Source: Spiroplasma_E sp902809815 (lineage in GTDB: Bacteria > Bacillota_I > Bacilli_A > Mycoplasmatales > VBWQ01). Taken from it: a DNA stretch of 64,000 nucleotides. Under the pieces are notes generated by a model. It did not search any database. It saw only the letters and a list, made by a program, of their open reading frames with translations, and was not told the origin of the DNA. Shown one piece after another: positions 50,237 to 60,553 of the stretch; the first letter of the stretch is position 1; the number at the start of each line of letters is the position of its first letter. The stretch is from assembly GCF_964030925.1 (NCBI RefSeq), contig NZ_OZ034992.1, positions 1,302,001 to 1,366,000 on the forward strand, written 5' to 3'. Position numbers and translations under genes: made by a program.

Positions 50237-50488
50237 ATGGCAATAGAAATTCTTGATTATGAAGCACTAAGAAAGATTGATAAAAAAATTAAAAAAAGAA
50301 GAAAAAGATGTGTTGAATGTAATGAATTATATAAAGATGACAAAATCCAAATGCTTTATTATTTTAAAACAGAATTAGAATCAGAACAACATAATATTAG
50401 AAAATTTGAAGATGATTATGATATTGCTGAACATTTAGATTATACAAACCCATATGGATATGTTTGTAATTGATGTAGAAGTGATTAA
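50237..50488 (+). CDS. Small zinc-ribbon-like phage protein
   Basis: The 83-residue protein has two cysteine pairs, CVECN near residue 25 and CNWCRSD at the very end, after a charged helical centre. It probably binds zinc. UGA as Trp joins the last residues. GGAAAGGA precedes the start. No family is recognised. Confidence 0.65.
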
Positions 50489-50490
50489 TT

Positions 50491-50664
50491 ATGCAAAAAA
50501 AGTATTTTTGTTGAACTTGTAAACAACATAAATTAGATTATTTATTCTTTAATACTAATGATATAAAAACAAGACAAAACTTTTTAAGAGACAAAAATAA
50601 TAAAGCAATTTGTTATGACTGTATTTTAAATGTTAGATTAAGTAGGAGATATAAATATGAATAA
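50491..50664 (+). CDS. Small zinc-ribbon-like phage protein
   Basis: The 57-residue protein has CWTC near residue 7 and CYDC near residue 41, again a two-pair zinc-ribbon layout. It follows the previous gene almost directly, so they form one operon. No family is recognised. Confidence 0.6.
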
Positions 50665-50824
50665 ACAAAAAATATTTTCTTATAAAGACCAAGAAATTAT
50701 TAATAAATATAATAAAAAACGTAATCAAGAAATAACAGAAGAACATTTAAATAATATAGAAAAATTAAAAGAAGATTTTAAAAAAGAAATAATTAATGAA
50801 TATAAAGACATATTCCGTAATTAA
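50657..50824 (+). CDS. Small coiled-coil phage protein reaching into the IS5-like end
   Basis: The 55-residue charged helical protein overlaps the previous gene by 8 bases. The last few codons and the stop come from the terminal inverted repeat of the IS5-like element at 50807, so the original C terminus may be lost. Confidence 0.5.
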   Translation: MNKQKIFSYKDQEIINKYNKKRNQEITEEHLNNIEKLKEDFKKEIINEYKDIFRN

Positions 50825-51964
50825 ATTTTTTAAAAGTCAATTAATAATTTTAAAATTTATTTTATAATTTTGTTATTAACAATAAATTTAGAAAAGTGTT
50901 GATAAAAATGATTTTTGAAAATTTAAAAAAATTAAAAAATGAAGAATTTTACAGATATTTTGGTATAAAACGTTTTCATTTTAATGAAATGTTAGAAAAA
51001 TTAATTGAAATAGAAAAATTAGAAAAAAATAAAGGTCGAAAAAATAAACTTTCAGTAGAAGAAAGATTAATGATGACTTTATTATACTGAAAAGAATATT
51101 ATACTTTTTTTTTCAAATGAGTATTAAATCTAAAATGAGCCCATCAAGTTGTTTTCAAAATATTACTTGAGTAGAAAATAAACTTAGTAACCACAAAGAT
51201 TACCAATTTTTAAAAGAAAGATATAAATTAAAAATTGATAAAAAACAAGAAAATTCAAATGAATTTCAATTTTATTTAATTGATTCAACTGAGATTGAAA
51301 TTGAAAGACCAACTAAAAAAAACTACAGTTAGAATATTTTTCTGGTAAAAGTTGAATGTATTCTATAAAATTTCAAATTGTATATGATTTTTTTAATAAA
51401 AAAATTGTTGATATTTTTGCTAATAATGGTAAAGTGCATGATTTTCAAATATTAAAAAATTCAAATCTTGAATTTTCAGAAAAAACAATAATTATTGGTG
51501 ATTTAGGATATCAAGGTATACAAAATATTTATAAAAATACAATAATACCAATTAAAAGAACTAAAAATAAAAAATTAACTAAACAAGAAAGAAAATACAA
51601 TAAGATTGTATCTAAAATTAGAATTAAAGTTGAACATGTCTTTGCTTAATTGAAAAGATTCAAAATTTTAGTAAATAAATGTAGAAAATCTAAATTTAGA
51701 CTTATGTACTTAAGATTTAACTTACTTTGTGAAATTTTTAATAAAATAAAACCATTAAAATAAAAAAAATATTAAAAATATTTTTTTAAAATTTAAATTT
51801 TTATCGAGTTAATATAAAAATATTATTAACAATTTTTTGTTTAAAATGTAAACTCATTTTTTAAACTATTTTTTCAAAAAATATTTATTTCTATATTCAA
51901 TAACACTAAATAGTTTTAAAACAATTTTATTGACAATTAATTAAATTTAATTACGGAATATGTC
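50807..51964 (+). mobile_element. IS5-like element with 22-bp terminal inverted repeats
   Basis: GACATATTCCGTAATTAAAT at the left is repeated in inverse at the right end (about 51943-51964). The element is about 1.16 kb and carries a broken transposase. No target duplication is seen: the left flank is an early-type phage gene and the right flank (AGTGAACAAATATTACC) is inside the tail gene. The flanks were therefore brought together by recombination or by a deletion. Confidence 0.8.
50908..51763 (+). pseudogene. IS5-family transposase, multiply broken
   Basis: DDE landmarks are readable in pieces: FYLIDSTEIEIERP, IIGDLGYQGIQNIYK and KVEHVFA-LKRFKIL. Frame breaks occur near 51100 (T9 run) and 51325. 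A TAA stands at 51647-51649 where the family would have Trp (TGA), so one transition made the stop. The gene would have encoded about 280 residues. It is inactive. Confidence 0.75.
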
Positions 51965-51965
51965 C

Positions 51966-53179
51966 AGTGAACAAATATTACCTTGAAATTTAGCAAAACA
52001 ATTTATTGGACAAGAAAAATCAGTTTTAGATTTAATTGCTATTAGTGGTGGTAAAGAAACAAGAAAAGAAATAATTAAAAATGCAAGAGTTACACACGCT
52101 TGATTAGGTTTTGAATCTGGTACTTTTTGAAATGGTCAGTGACCATTAAAAAAGAAAAAAGAATTAAAAGATAAAGAAGTTTGAACTTTTCCTGGTGAAA
52201 GTGGTTTTTTTGACTTCGTGGTACATATGATAAATTTGATGATATTGAAATTGAAATTAAAGTTTCACCAAAAATTGATAGTTTACAACGACTATTATTA
52301 GATATGCTAAGTTATACATATAACTATAATAGAAATTTTGAAGGTGCTACATATGATGATAAAAATGGTAAACCATTAAATGGTATTGCTAAATTACGTG
52401 CAAAATTTGAAGGACAAAAACCTGATGAAGTAATTACGAATTTATTTAAACAATGAGAATTAGATTATCCAAATTATGTAAATTTACCACAAATGCAAAT
52501 ATTTAAGCAAGTATTTATAATGTTATCAAAATATATTTATTCATCATTAGCAATTAATAAAGGTTTAAATGATGATAATAAAATTCTGTTACCCTATTAT
52601 TTTGAATTAAAATCGAGTCCAATACATCCTAATGAAAATAAAATTTGAAAATATAAAGATGTAAAAGTTATATTAAAATCTGAATATTTTGATTTTACAG
52701 ATATTAATAATATTAAATTCAAAAATAATGATATTAGTCAAAATAAATTATTTAAACTAGATGATAATCAATTTAACTGATTATCTATAACTAATGAATT
52801 AGAAAGTAATAATATTCCATCATTAATCCCAGCAGATTGAACATTAGCAAATGGTGAATATGGTAAGTATTTTACAAGAGCAATTATTAGTAATAATAAA
52901 ATTGAAAATGCTTTAAATTTATATGGTTCAAATAAATCAGAATTATTTTCTAAACTGGAATTTTATAAAGAAATTTTAAAAATTGATAATAATAGTGAAT
53001 TTGAATTACAAATAGAAAATCCTATTAATAACTTAAATAGGATTGAAATTAGTGGAATATTTGGTGTTGGTAATTATGACTTAATTTTAATAACTGATAA
53101 ACAAGAAATAAGTTTAAATAATATTAATTTATTTGATAAATATAATGAAAATATTTCTTATATAAATCTAGAAATTTAA
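51966..53179 (+). pseudogene. C-terminal part of the large tail protein, second copy
   Basis: This is homologous to the 3' 60% of 37999-41192 (SEQILPWNLAKQFIGQEKS at its start, ENISYINLEI at its end). The N-terminal part is cut off at the IS5-like element. One base is missing near 52212 (T7 run, then GACTTCGTGG), which shifts the frame. It shows the empty target site of IS3-family copy 4. Confidence 0.8.
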
Positions 53180-53284
53180 TTATTTAATAAAATATCCATC
53201 AGGATATCTACCATCTCATTTTATATCTGTGCTATAGTATCAATTTTGATAAGATGTATCAAATTGTCTAGTTTTTGGTTTATC

Positions 53285-54414
53285 GGTGGTTGGCCCTTAA
53301 TTACTGGACCATTTTTGATATAAAATTCTAAATTTTAATTTGTAAAATTGGTGGTTTTAGAAATTTAGAATGTATTCTTTCATAATTATAAAACATAACA
53401 TATTGATTTACATCATTTATAGCTTCATTGATGGATAAATATTGATTTGATCCTTTAGGTAGTCATTCTTGAGATAAATGAGAAAATCAGTTTTCAGATA
53501 ATACATTACCACCAATATCATAAGGTTGTTTTTTGCTTAAAATTATTTGTTTATCCTCTGCTCATTTTGTGATATCCTGACAATAAAATTCGTTGGCGTT
53601 ATCTGAATGTAAAATAACATTTTTTACTTGATTTCAAGAAAATTGTTTGTTGATTTTTTCAAGAGCAGGAAGAATTAAATCCTGATATGATTTATTAGGA
53701 GCAATATTATAACTAACAACATTATTTGAATAAAAATCAATAATTACAAAAAGATATAATCATCCTTCTTTAGTATTTATTTGTTTAGTGTCCATTGATC
53801 AAATTTGATTTGAAGAGGTTGTACTTTTATAATCTTTGTTTACTTTATCCATTGTAGGTATTCACTTATTTGGATTTTTTTTGTTTTTAGGATAGTTATT
53901 TTTAGTTTGTTTTAATCCTTGAATATTGTGTTCTTTCATAATTTTTCGCATTTGTTTTATTGATAATTCTATATTTAAAATGATATTTTTTTCTTGTTTT
54001 AATCACTCTTTAAAAGCTGAAAAAATTCTTAAATATCCATAAATTCTGCCTTTTCTTGTAGAATGAAATTCGATTAAAAGTTGGCATATTTTTTGATATT
54101 TATGATTGCATTTAATAATATGATTTTCTTCTTTTTTAATAGGTTTTTGTTTATTTTTTAAAAAGTAATATGTTGATCTGTTTAATTGAAGATATTGACA
54201 TAGGTTTCTAATTGAATATTGATTTTTACAATCATCAATAATTTTAATTTTTTCTTTGATATTTAATTTGTTAATTACTAATGCTATTTGTTTAATTTTA
54301 TCCATTAATAAAAATCCTTTCAGGTTAAAATTAGTGTTAATTATATAACACAATTGTTTTTAGAATACATTCAGGTTTTTTAAATTAATGGTCTAGTAAA
54401 AAGGGCTAAGTGGC
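53285..54414 (-). mobile_element. IS3-family element, copy 7 (complete, 3-bp target duplication)
   Basis: The 1130-bp copy is flanked by ATC on both sides (53282-53284 and 54415-54417). It lies in the accessory gene of the second prophage segment. Confidence 0.95.
53328..54305 (-). CDS. IS3-family transposase, copy 7
   Basis: This intact 325-residue transposase is the same as the protein at 32309-33286, on the minus strand. Confidence 0.9.
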
Positions 54415-54674
54415 ATCTGCAAAATATAACTCAAATTTATAATCTTCTTTTAAGGTATCATTAGGATTAGTTGTTCAAATAGTTTGAATACCCATTATAG
54501 GTTCTTTATGTGAATTTAAATAATATTTAAGTCCACTAAGATTATAGGTAAGCACCCCCCATGATTAATCCTATTGTTCCAGTTGTAGCACCAGTTAGTG
54601 CTAATGCTAATGTTATTTTACTTAAATTTGTTTTTATTCATGCTTTCATTTTAATTTTTCTCCTTTTTTAAATT

Positions 54675-54956
54675 TTATAAAATTGTACATGATGGGCAAC
54701 ATTTTTTTCCATATTGTATTTCAATAAATTGTTCTGAATTTATACTATTTATATCAAAATCACTCGTAGTAAGTATTTTTTCTAAATCTTGTTGAAATTT
54801 TAAAATTTCTTCATCAATAGAATTAATTTTCATTAATGTAGTTTCTCTATTAATATTAAAATTTTCATTAAATGGATTCATACTATGTTTTAATAATTTT
54901 TTATTTTCTTCTAATTCATTTATTTTATTTTGAATATCTTTAATTTGTTCATTCAT
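54675..54956 (-). CDS. Small coiled-coil protein with C-terminal CC-x-x-C, accessory locus
   Basis: The 93-residue protein has two helical coiled segments (residues 1-24 and 42-66) and ends in KKCCPSCTIL. There is no signal peptide. It takes the position that the DUF3761-like secreted protein has in prophage B, behind the same promoter. No family is recognised. Confidence 0.65.
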   Translation of the reverse strand: MNEQIKDIQNKINELEENKKLLKHSMNPFNENFNINRETTLMKINSIDEEILKFQQDLEKILTTSDFDINSINSEQFIEIQYGKKCCPSCTIL

Positions 54957-54994
54957 GTTTAATTTACTCCTTTTTTCCTTGATTTTACTTTTAA

Positions 54995-55022
54995 ATTGTA
55001 CTATTTTTGATTATTTTTACAA
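54995..55022 (-). promoter_or_regulatory. Consensus promoter of the accessory locus (second segment)
   Basis: -35 TTGTAA and -10 TACAAT with 16-base spacing, on the minus strand, in a leader nearly identical to that at 41700-41760. Confidence 0.75.
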
Positions 55023-55107
55023 GTATGATTTTAAACGAAAAATAACTACTAAATTAAAGGTGTTTATTTTGTGATACCTATACTATTAATTGTATTGAAA
55101 TTGTTTA

Positions 55108-56814
55108 TTATATAGCAAATGTGAAGATGCTTTTTTTCACAGTAGCGTTATTTTTACCCCTAATTACATTTTTATATGGATACAGTGCATAAAACAAAGC
55201 ATCATATGGATCTTGATACATATTCTTGTCTGGAATGTTAGTTTTTGTTTCATCATAACGTAATTCTTCTAAACATTGAGTAGTTTTTGGTAAATCATCT
55301 TTATTAGCATAAAAGTTTCCATAACTCATAATATTTCTCATTCAAACTACTCTATTAGTTAATCCTGCTTCTTGATTTAAATTTGAAGCATGTTTAATAG
55401 CAGTTTGTGTTATTAAAATAGTATTATGTTCATCTATTAATTTTTGATTTAATCAATCCATTGCTGTTCGTGCTTTATCATCATAAAAATAAATCGCTTG
55501 TTCAAAATTTTCAAAATTATCCATTAATCCTAAAATTTCATTAACATAAGCATTAATTTTTTCATTTTCATTTATAAAATCATTTGGAGTAACTACTAAT
55601 TCACAAATAATATAAGCATCATAATAACCACTATTATTATATTCTTTAAATCCAACTACCATAAATACAGTATGGTCTTTATGTCCAGTTGCTCAATCAA
55701 CACCAACACTATAAAAATCAAATTTATACATATCTTTTTCTTGATTATAAAATTGTTTTAAATCATATGGTTGTCAATATTTTACTGTTTTTTGAAATGG
55801 AAAAATTGTTGCATCACTATCTAAAAATTCAAAACCATAAAAAACAGTATTAAATTCATCAGGATTACTTTTTTCCATTTCTAATAATTTTCTTTGTTGA
55901 ATTTCAGGTAATTTTTTTCAAAATGGTTGAATAGTAAATCTTAAAATAAATAATCCTAAACCACTAAACATGTCTTTATTTTCATAATAAACTTTGCCAA
56001 TTTTTTTAAGATTTTTCGTTATTTCATCATTTAATGGCAAAAATGGAGTACAGTATTTTAAATAAAATGGATGATATTTATCATAAGGATTGCATGTAAA
56101 AGTCATAAAAAAGTTTTTATAAAAATAACGAGTAATCTTTTTTTCAAAAGTAGGGCTATATATATTTTTATCAATAAAAGTTCAATTTCATTCTTTAATT
56201 GGTTCATTTGAGACTTTAATACGATTACTTCTAAACATAGAGTTTTGTAAACGTTCATATCGATATGTTAATTGTTTTTCAGTTAATGTTTCTTTTTCTT
56301 CTGCCATGATTATTTCATCTGTTCTTGAACCTAAAAAACTTGAACCACCTGCTTCTTTTCCAAAAATTTTATTACCATTAGCATAACCAATAAAGTCAAT
56401 TTGTTGATTATTAGGAAAAATAATACAACCACCATCCTTAGTTATTTTTCATTTAATTCCATGTGGATTATTAGGTAATAAATTAATATTATATGTATCT
56501 AATAAAACTTGACAAACATTCATTAAAGCACCAATTGTAGTTTCACTATGAGTATTTTCATATCTTCTTACTTCTTGAACACTACTATCACTAAAATTAC
56601 AACATATAAACAAATCAAATGCTAAACAGTTTCAAGTTTTTCTTATTCCACGTGCAGTTGGTATAAAACGATAAAAACAATTAGTAGTAAAATATTCTGC
56701 TCATTCATCACCAACAAATTGTTTAAAAATATCTCAACTAAAACCATAATTATTATCACTAAAATTAAGATTATATTTTTTATTCAGTTGTGCATAACTA
56801 CTAATAAAAGCCAT
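55108..56814 (-). CDS. Terminase large subunit (TerL), second lineage
   Basis: The 568-residue protein is intact. The ATPase start has PTARGIRKTW (Walker A-like, about residues 53-62) and a Walker B-like DEIIMAEE. The nuclease part has YSVGVDWATGHKDHT and the late acidic QDPYDALFYAL. It packages phage DNA. It differs in length and motif form from TerL at 623-2083. It is transcribed away from the early genes and toward the accessory locus. Confidence 0.85.
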
Positions 56815-56879
56815 ATTTTACTCCTTACTTAACATATATAAGTTAAAATTAAATTATTAAAAAGAAAGGAAAATTAAAA

Positions 56880-57152
56880 ATGATAAAATTACCATTCCCT
56901 AATCATTTTGATTGAGAAAAACATGATTTTAATCAAGATGAATTAAGTTTAAAACAAACAGAAGAATTATTTGCAAAAATAGATGATTATTTATGAAGTA
57001 TATGTGATAAATCTGAATATAAATCATATAGATTTAGAAAAAGAAAATTAAAAGCAAAAAAAGGTTTATTAAATTATAAACGACGTATTTGTACACATTA
57101 TAACCCAAAAACACAAAAAAAGGAATTTTTTTCATTGTTAGGGGCGCATTAA
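56880..57152 (+). CDS. Small basic phage protein divergent from TerL
   Basis: The 90-residue protein has an acidic helical first half and a strongly basic second half (YRFRKRKLKAKKGLLNYKRR), which could bind nucleic acid. It lies 65 bases from the TerL start on the opposite strand, with AAAGGA upstream and a strong terminator after it. A late regulator is possible. No family is recognised. Confidence 0.6.
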
Positions 57153-57177
57153 TTTAATAGATAGATTTAGAAATAAC

Positions 57178-57210
57178 AAAGAACGATATAACTATCGTTC
57201 TTTTTTTGTT
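57178..57210 (+). terminator. Rho-independent terminator
   Basis: An 11-bp perfect stem (AAAGAACGATA / TATCGTTCTTT) with a TAAC loop is followed by T7. It ends the gene at 56880-57152. Confidence 0.9.
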
Positions 57211-57506
57211 AAAAGATTAAAACTTAATACCCTGTCGGAAGAAAAATAAATTACTGTTGGTTATAGACCTATTCTTCTATCAGCATAAAAGGATTCTAAT
57301 GTTAAGCAAATTAGAAAGTAACAGTATATCGCTTAATGTAATTATAGATTAATTTGAATAGCCTTATTATGGCTCAGTAAATAACCCATTAATCTATATT
57401 AATAATTACATTTGTATTATTTAAAAAAATAGGGGGTTTATATATAAATACATACCTCATTAACAATATCATAACACAATAACAAAAATAAAGGAGAAAA
57501 ATAAAT
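57211..57506 (+). promoter_or_regulatory. Early operon control region with long inverted repeat
   Basis: There is no gene. AATGTAATTATAGATTAAT (57335-57353) can pair with ATTAATCTA and TAATTACATT (57388-57412), enclosing a small GCC/GGC hairpin. It lies about 100 bases before the first early gene. It may be an operator, a leader RNA or a replication site. An AAAGGAGA ribosome site ends the region. Confidence 0.5.
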
Positions 57507-57719
57507 ATGTCATACATTTATTTAGTAAAATACAAAGTTAATTATACAGATGAAACAAAATATAAAGTTTTTTGTACTTTTATAGATGCTAATAATTTTC
57601 ATAGAAATTATAAACATCATTTATTAGAAAATGCTTTTATTACACATTATGAAATATTAGTATTGGAAGTTTATATTTCAAAAGAAGAATCAGACATGAT
57701 AAATAAAAAACTTAATTAA
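57507..57719 (+). CDS. Early phage protein of unknown role
   Basis: The 70-residue soluble protein, first in the early operon, has a beta-rich start (YIYLVKYKVNY) and an acidic end. AAAGGAGA precedes the start. No family is recognised. Confidence 0.65.
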   Translation: MSYIYLVKYKVNYTDETKYKVFCTFIDANNFHRNYKHHLLENAFITHYEILVLEVYISKEESDMINKKLN

Positions 57720-57734
57720 TGAAAGGAATTAAAA

Positions 57735-57902
57735 ATGGAAGAAGAAATAGATGAGAAAGAATTAGAAAAGAAAATAATAAAAGAAAAAATAAAAATAGCA
57801 AAAGAACATCAAAAAAAGTTCTTGAAAATAAGAATAATTATTTTTTCAATTTCAACTTTAATTGGATTAATAGTTTTATTAATTACTATAAGTAAAAATT
57901 AA
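57735..57902 (+). CDS. Small early membrane protein
   Basis: The 55-residue protein has a charged N-terminal helix of about 30 residues and a C-terminal membrane helix (IIIFSISTLIGLIVLLITI). AAAGGA precedes it. No family is recognised. Confidence 0.6.
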   Translation: MEEEIDEKELEKKIIKEKIKIAKEHQKKFLKIRIIIFSISTLIGLIVLLITISKN

Positions 57903-57919
57903 TGAAAGGAAAAATATTT

Positions 57920-58042
57920 ATGGAATATAGAGAATATAGAATGGTTGGTTCTTGTGATAAATGTAGAAAACAATCTTCTTTTGGTAATAGATTATGTAAT
58001 AAATGTTTTTGAATATTAATAGGTAGAAATAAATATGAGTAA
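57920..58042 (+). CDS. Tiny zinc-ribbon-like early protein
   Basis: The 40-residue protein has CDKC and CNKC pairs 13 residues apart, a minimal zinc ribbon. Its end overlaps the exonuclease start by 8 bases, so translation is coupled. Confidence 0.6.
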
Positions 58043-58691
58043 ATTAATTTTTAAAAAAGAAACACATCAATATTTTTTAGAAGATAAAGAATTAATTTCA
58101 GTTTCTAGAATTATTGATAATTATTTAGGATTTGGATATAGTCATATATCACCAGAAGTATTAAAAAATGCTTCAGTTCGTGGTAAATGAGTTCATAAAC
58201 TTAATGAATTATATTTACAAAATATTAATCAAGAAAATATTATTAATAATTTATTAAAAAAATTAAAACCAGTAACTAATAATATAAATTATTCTTATTG
58301 TAAAAAATCACTTATTTTTTTAAAAGAAAAATTTAAAGATAAAAATAATTATGAATTTATTATTGAAAAACCTATTAATGATAATTTAATTGCAGGAACA
58401 CCAGATTTAGTTTATTTAGATAAAAAAGAAAATAAATATTATTTAGTTGATTATAAAACATATGCTTGTATTGATGAAGATAAATTAAAAAGAATTAAAT
58501 TACAATTAACGGCTTATTATTGTTTGCTATTTAAAAATCAAAGGGATATATCAAATATTACATATATTTATTTAACTAATAAAAATATTCAAAAAGAAAT
58601 AGTAATTGAAATAACAGAGGAATTAATAGATGAATGATTAATAGCAAAAGCAGATTATTTATTTAAAGGAGAAAATAAAAATGGAATATAA
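58035..58691 (+). CDS. PD-(D/E)XK phage exonuclease
   Basis: The 218-residue protein has a G-x-x-x-H box at residues 50-54 (RGKWVHKLNE). The nuclease core is Asp124 in GTPDLVYL, Asp139 and Lys141 in VDYKTY, and Gln157/Tyr161 in LQLTAYYCLL. This is the Cas4/AddB/lambda-exo type arrangement. With the RecT gene 530 bases downstream it would resect dsDNA ends for annealing. The end overlaps the next gene by 11 bases. Confidence 0.82.
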
Positions 58692-58905
58692 ATTGGAATA
58701 TTGTAAAAATAAAAAATGTAATTTTAATGAATTATTAGTTAAAAATCTTAATGCTAGAATTGAATTTTTAGAATATCAAATTGAAGAAATTAATTTAAAT
58801 CAATTAAATTTATGAGAATTAGATGTTTTAAGAGGTCAAATTAAAGAATTAAATATTTTGAAAAATAATATTAAAGAATGATTAAGAAGAAATAAAAATG
58901 ATTAA
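58681..58905 (+). CDS. Coiled-coil early protein
   Basis: The 74-residue protein has CKNKKC near its start and then helical heptads (ARIEFLEYQIEEINLNQ). It overlaps both neighbours by a few bases. No family is recognised. Confidence 0.6.
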
Positions 58906-59089
58906 TGAAAAAACAATTAAAGAAAAAACTATTTATTCTTGTAATTCAATTGAATTTGATAAGTTACCTAAAAAATTAGATAGTAATCTAAATAATTGAA
59001 TTGAAATTAATAGTCATTTAATAGTTAATCCTAGTAAAAATATTGAAATACATTTAGATAATAGATTTAAAACAATTAAAAAATGATAG
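58898..59089 (+). CDS. Small early protein
   Basis: The 63-residue soluble protein ends on UGA-Trp before the TAG stop. It overlaps the previous gene by 8 bases. No domain is recognised. Confidence 0.55.
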
Positions 59090-59098
59090 GAGAAAATT

Positions 59099-59227
59099 AT
59101 GGATAAGAAAAGTTCTGGTATGGATAAATCAATTTTAATTTTATTAAAACATATAGGAAAAATTAATAAAAAATTAGATGAAATTTTAGAATTATTAAAT
59201 AAAAAAGGAGAAGAAAATAATGAGTAA
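59099..59227 (+). CDS. Tiny helical early protein
   Basis: The 42-residue charged helix (ILILLKHIGKINKKLDEILEL) has GGAG upstream and overlaps the recT start by 8 bases. Confidence 0.55.
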   Translation: MDKKSSGMDKSILILLKHIGKINKKLDEILELLNKKGEENNE

Positions 59228-60044
59228 TAATAGTAAAAATGAATTAAAAATTCCTAATTTTATTAAAAGTAATAAAGAAGAATTATTAAAATTTAGAAAT
59301 TATTATGAAATGATTAGAAATTCTAGTAAAGATTTAAGAAATATGAATCAACAAAGTTTATTTAATGCTTTATTTAATTTATACAAATTAAATCTTTCAA
59401 TTAATCCTATTAAAAAAGAATTAGCATTAATTCCTTATGGTGATGAATTACAAGTTCAAATTCAAGAAGATGGTTGATTAACATTATTACAAAGAACTGG
59501 ATTAGTAGTTGATTTTCAAAGAGAAAAAATAACAACTGCACATAAATTTAATCAAGAAAATAATAAATGAGAAATAAATCCAGCATTAATTTTTGAAAGA
59601 AAAACTATTAATACAATTGGTTATTATTGTTATATTTCACTTTTAGATAAAAATGGAAAAATTAATAATTTTTATAAAGGAATGACTGTTGAAGAATGTC
59701 AAGAATGAAGAAAAAAATTTAGTAAAACTAAGCGTGAAGATAGTCCTTGAAATACTAGTTTTGACCAAATGGCATTAAAAACAGTTGTAAAAGCATTAAT
59801 TCGTGAAATTAATAAAACACCAATTATAGTATTAAATAATCAAGATGATATTAATTTAGCACTTCAATTAGACCAAAGTGTAGTAATTGATGAAGAAACA
59901 ATTGCTTATAAAGATAATACTGGTGATGAAGTTAAAATTATTAATTCAAATAATAATATTGATAATACTGATATAAATTCTACTTTATCTAAATTAAAAG
60001 AATTAGAAAAAGAAGAAGAAATAATAGAAAATTTTGAAGTTTAA
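59220..60044 (+). CDS. recT: RecT family single-strand annealing protein
   Basis: The 274-residue protein has the family hallmarks: LFNLYKLNLSINPIKKELALIPY (residues about 49-71), a GW-L-L--RTG segment, and the late SPWNTSFDQMALKTVVKALI helix. The C-terminal 50 residues are acidic and probably unstructured. RecT anneals complementary ssDNA made by the exonuclease, giving a RecE/RecT-like pair. This can drive the exchange between related prophages seen in the window. AAGGAGA precedes the start. Confidence 0.9.
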
Positions 60045-60059
60045 TAAGGAGAATAAATA

Positions 60060-60242
60060 ATGGAAATTACTACTGAAGATATTATTGATGAATATAAAAA
60101 CGAATATAAACAAAAATTAATTATTTGATTAAATAAACAAATTAGTATTTGTTTATGTGATTCTTTAAAAGAAGCAGGTAAACTTACTGCTTATTATAAA
60201 GTACTTGAATTTATAGAAAATGGAGAATTTGATAATGAATAA
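60060..60242 (+). CDS. Small early protein
   Basis: The 60-residue acidic helical protein ends FIENGEFDNE, an ending echoed in 60306-60446 (IENGDFD). It overlaps the next gene by 8 bases. No family is recognised. Confidence 0.55.
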
Positions 60243-60306
60243 ATGTGAACATGAAGATGTAAGTATTGAATTAATATTTAGATTAAAATTAGGAGATTTT
60301 GAATAA
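60235..60306 (+). CDS. Micro-ORF of the early operon
   Basis: This has 23 residues, coupled at both ends (overlaps of 8 bases and 1 base). It is listed because the tight coupling continues unbroken, but it may be only a linker for translation. Confidence 0.35.
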   Translation: MNKCEHEDVSIELIFRLKLGDFE

Positions 60307-60446
60307 TGAATAAAGAAAAATTACTTAAATATTTAAAAAATTTATTTATGGAAACTGATAATTGGGAAAAACAAATAATTATTTCAATGAATTTAATAAT
60401 ACGTCAAGAACTTATTAAAAAAATAGAAAATGGAGACTTTGATTAA
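60306..60446 (+). CDS. Small early protein
   Basis: The 46-residue helical acidic protein is linked to both neighbours by one-base TAATG overlaps. It has the same IENGDFD ending type as 60060-60242, suggesting a duplicated small gene. Confidence 0.5.
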   Translation: MNKEKLLKYLKNLFMETDNWEKQIIISMNLIIRQELIKKIENGDFD

Positions 60447-60553
60447 TGAATAAAGATAATTTAAAACCATGCAAACATTATATATATTATAACGTAGAAT
60501 ATTATTATTTTGGAGAATGTGATATGTGTGATGAAGAAAAGGATGTGAAATAA
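60446..60553 (+). CDS. Tiny Cys-containing early protein
   Basis: The 35-residue protein has PCKHY near the start and CDMC near the end. It may bind a metal. It is coupled to both neighbours by one-base overlaps. Confidence 0.5.
   Translation: MNKDNLKPCKHYIYYNVEYYYFGECDMCDEEKDVK

Larger units (their letters stand above)
53180..54649 (-). pseudogene. Exported accessory protein, split by IS3-family copy 7 and frameshifted
   Basis: The start is at 54649 (MKAWIKTNLSK) with a hydrophobic segment (ITLALALTGATTGTIGLI). A G6 run near 54557 puts the frame out; five G would restore GVLTYNLSGLKYYL. Copy 7 interrupts the gene after YKFELYFAD. The last part (DIKWDGRYPDGYFIK) matches the end of 41165-41506. 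The original was about 115 residues. Confidence 0.68.
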
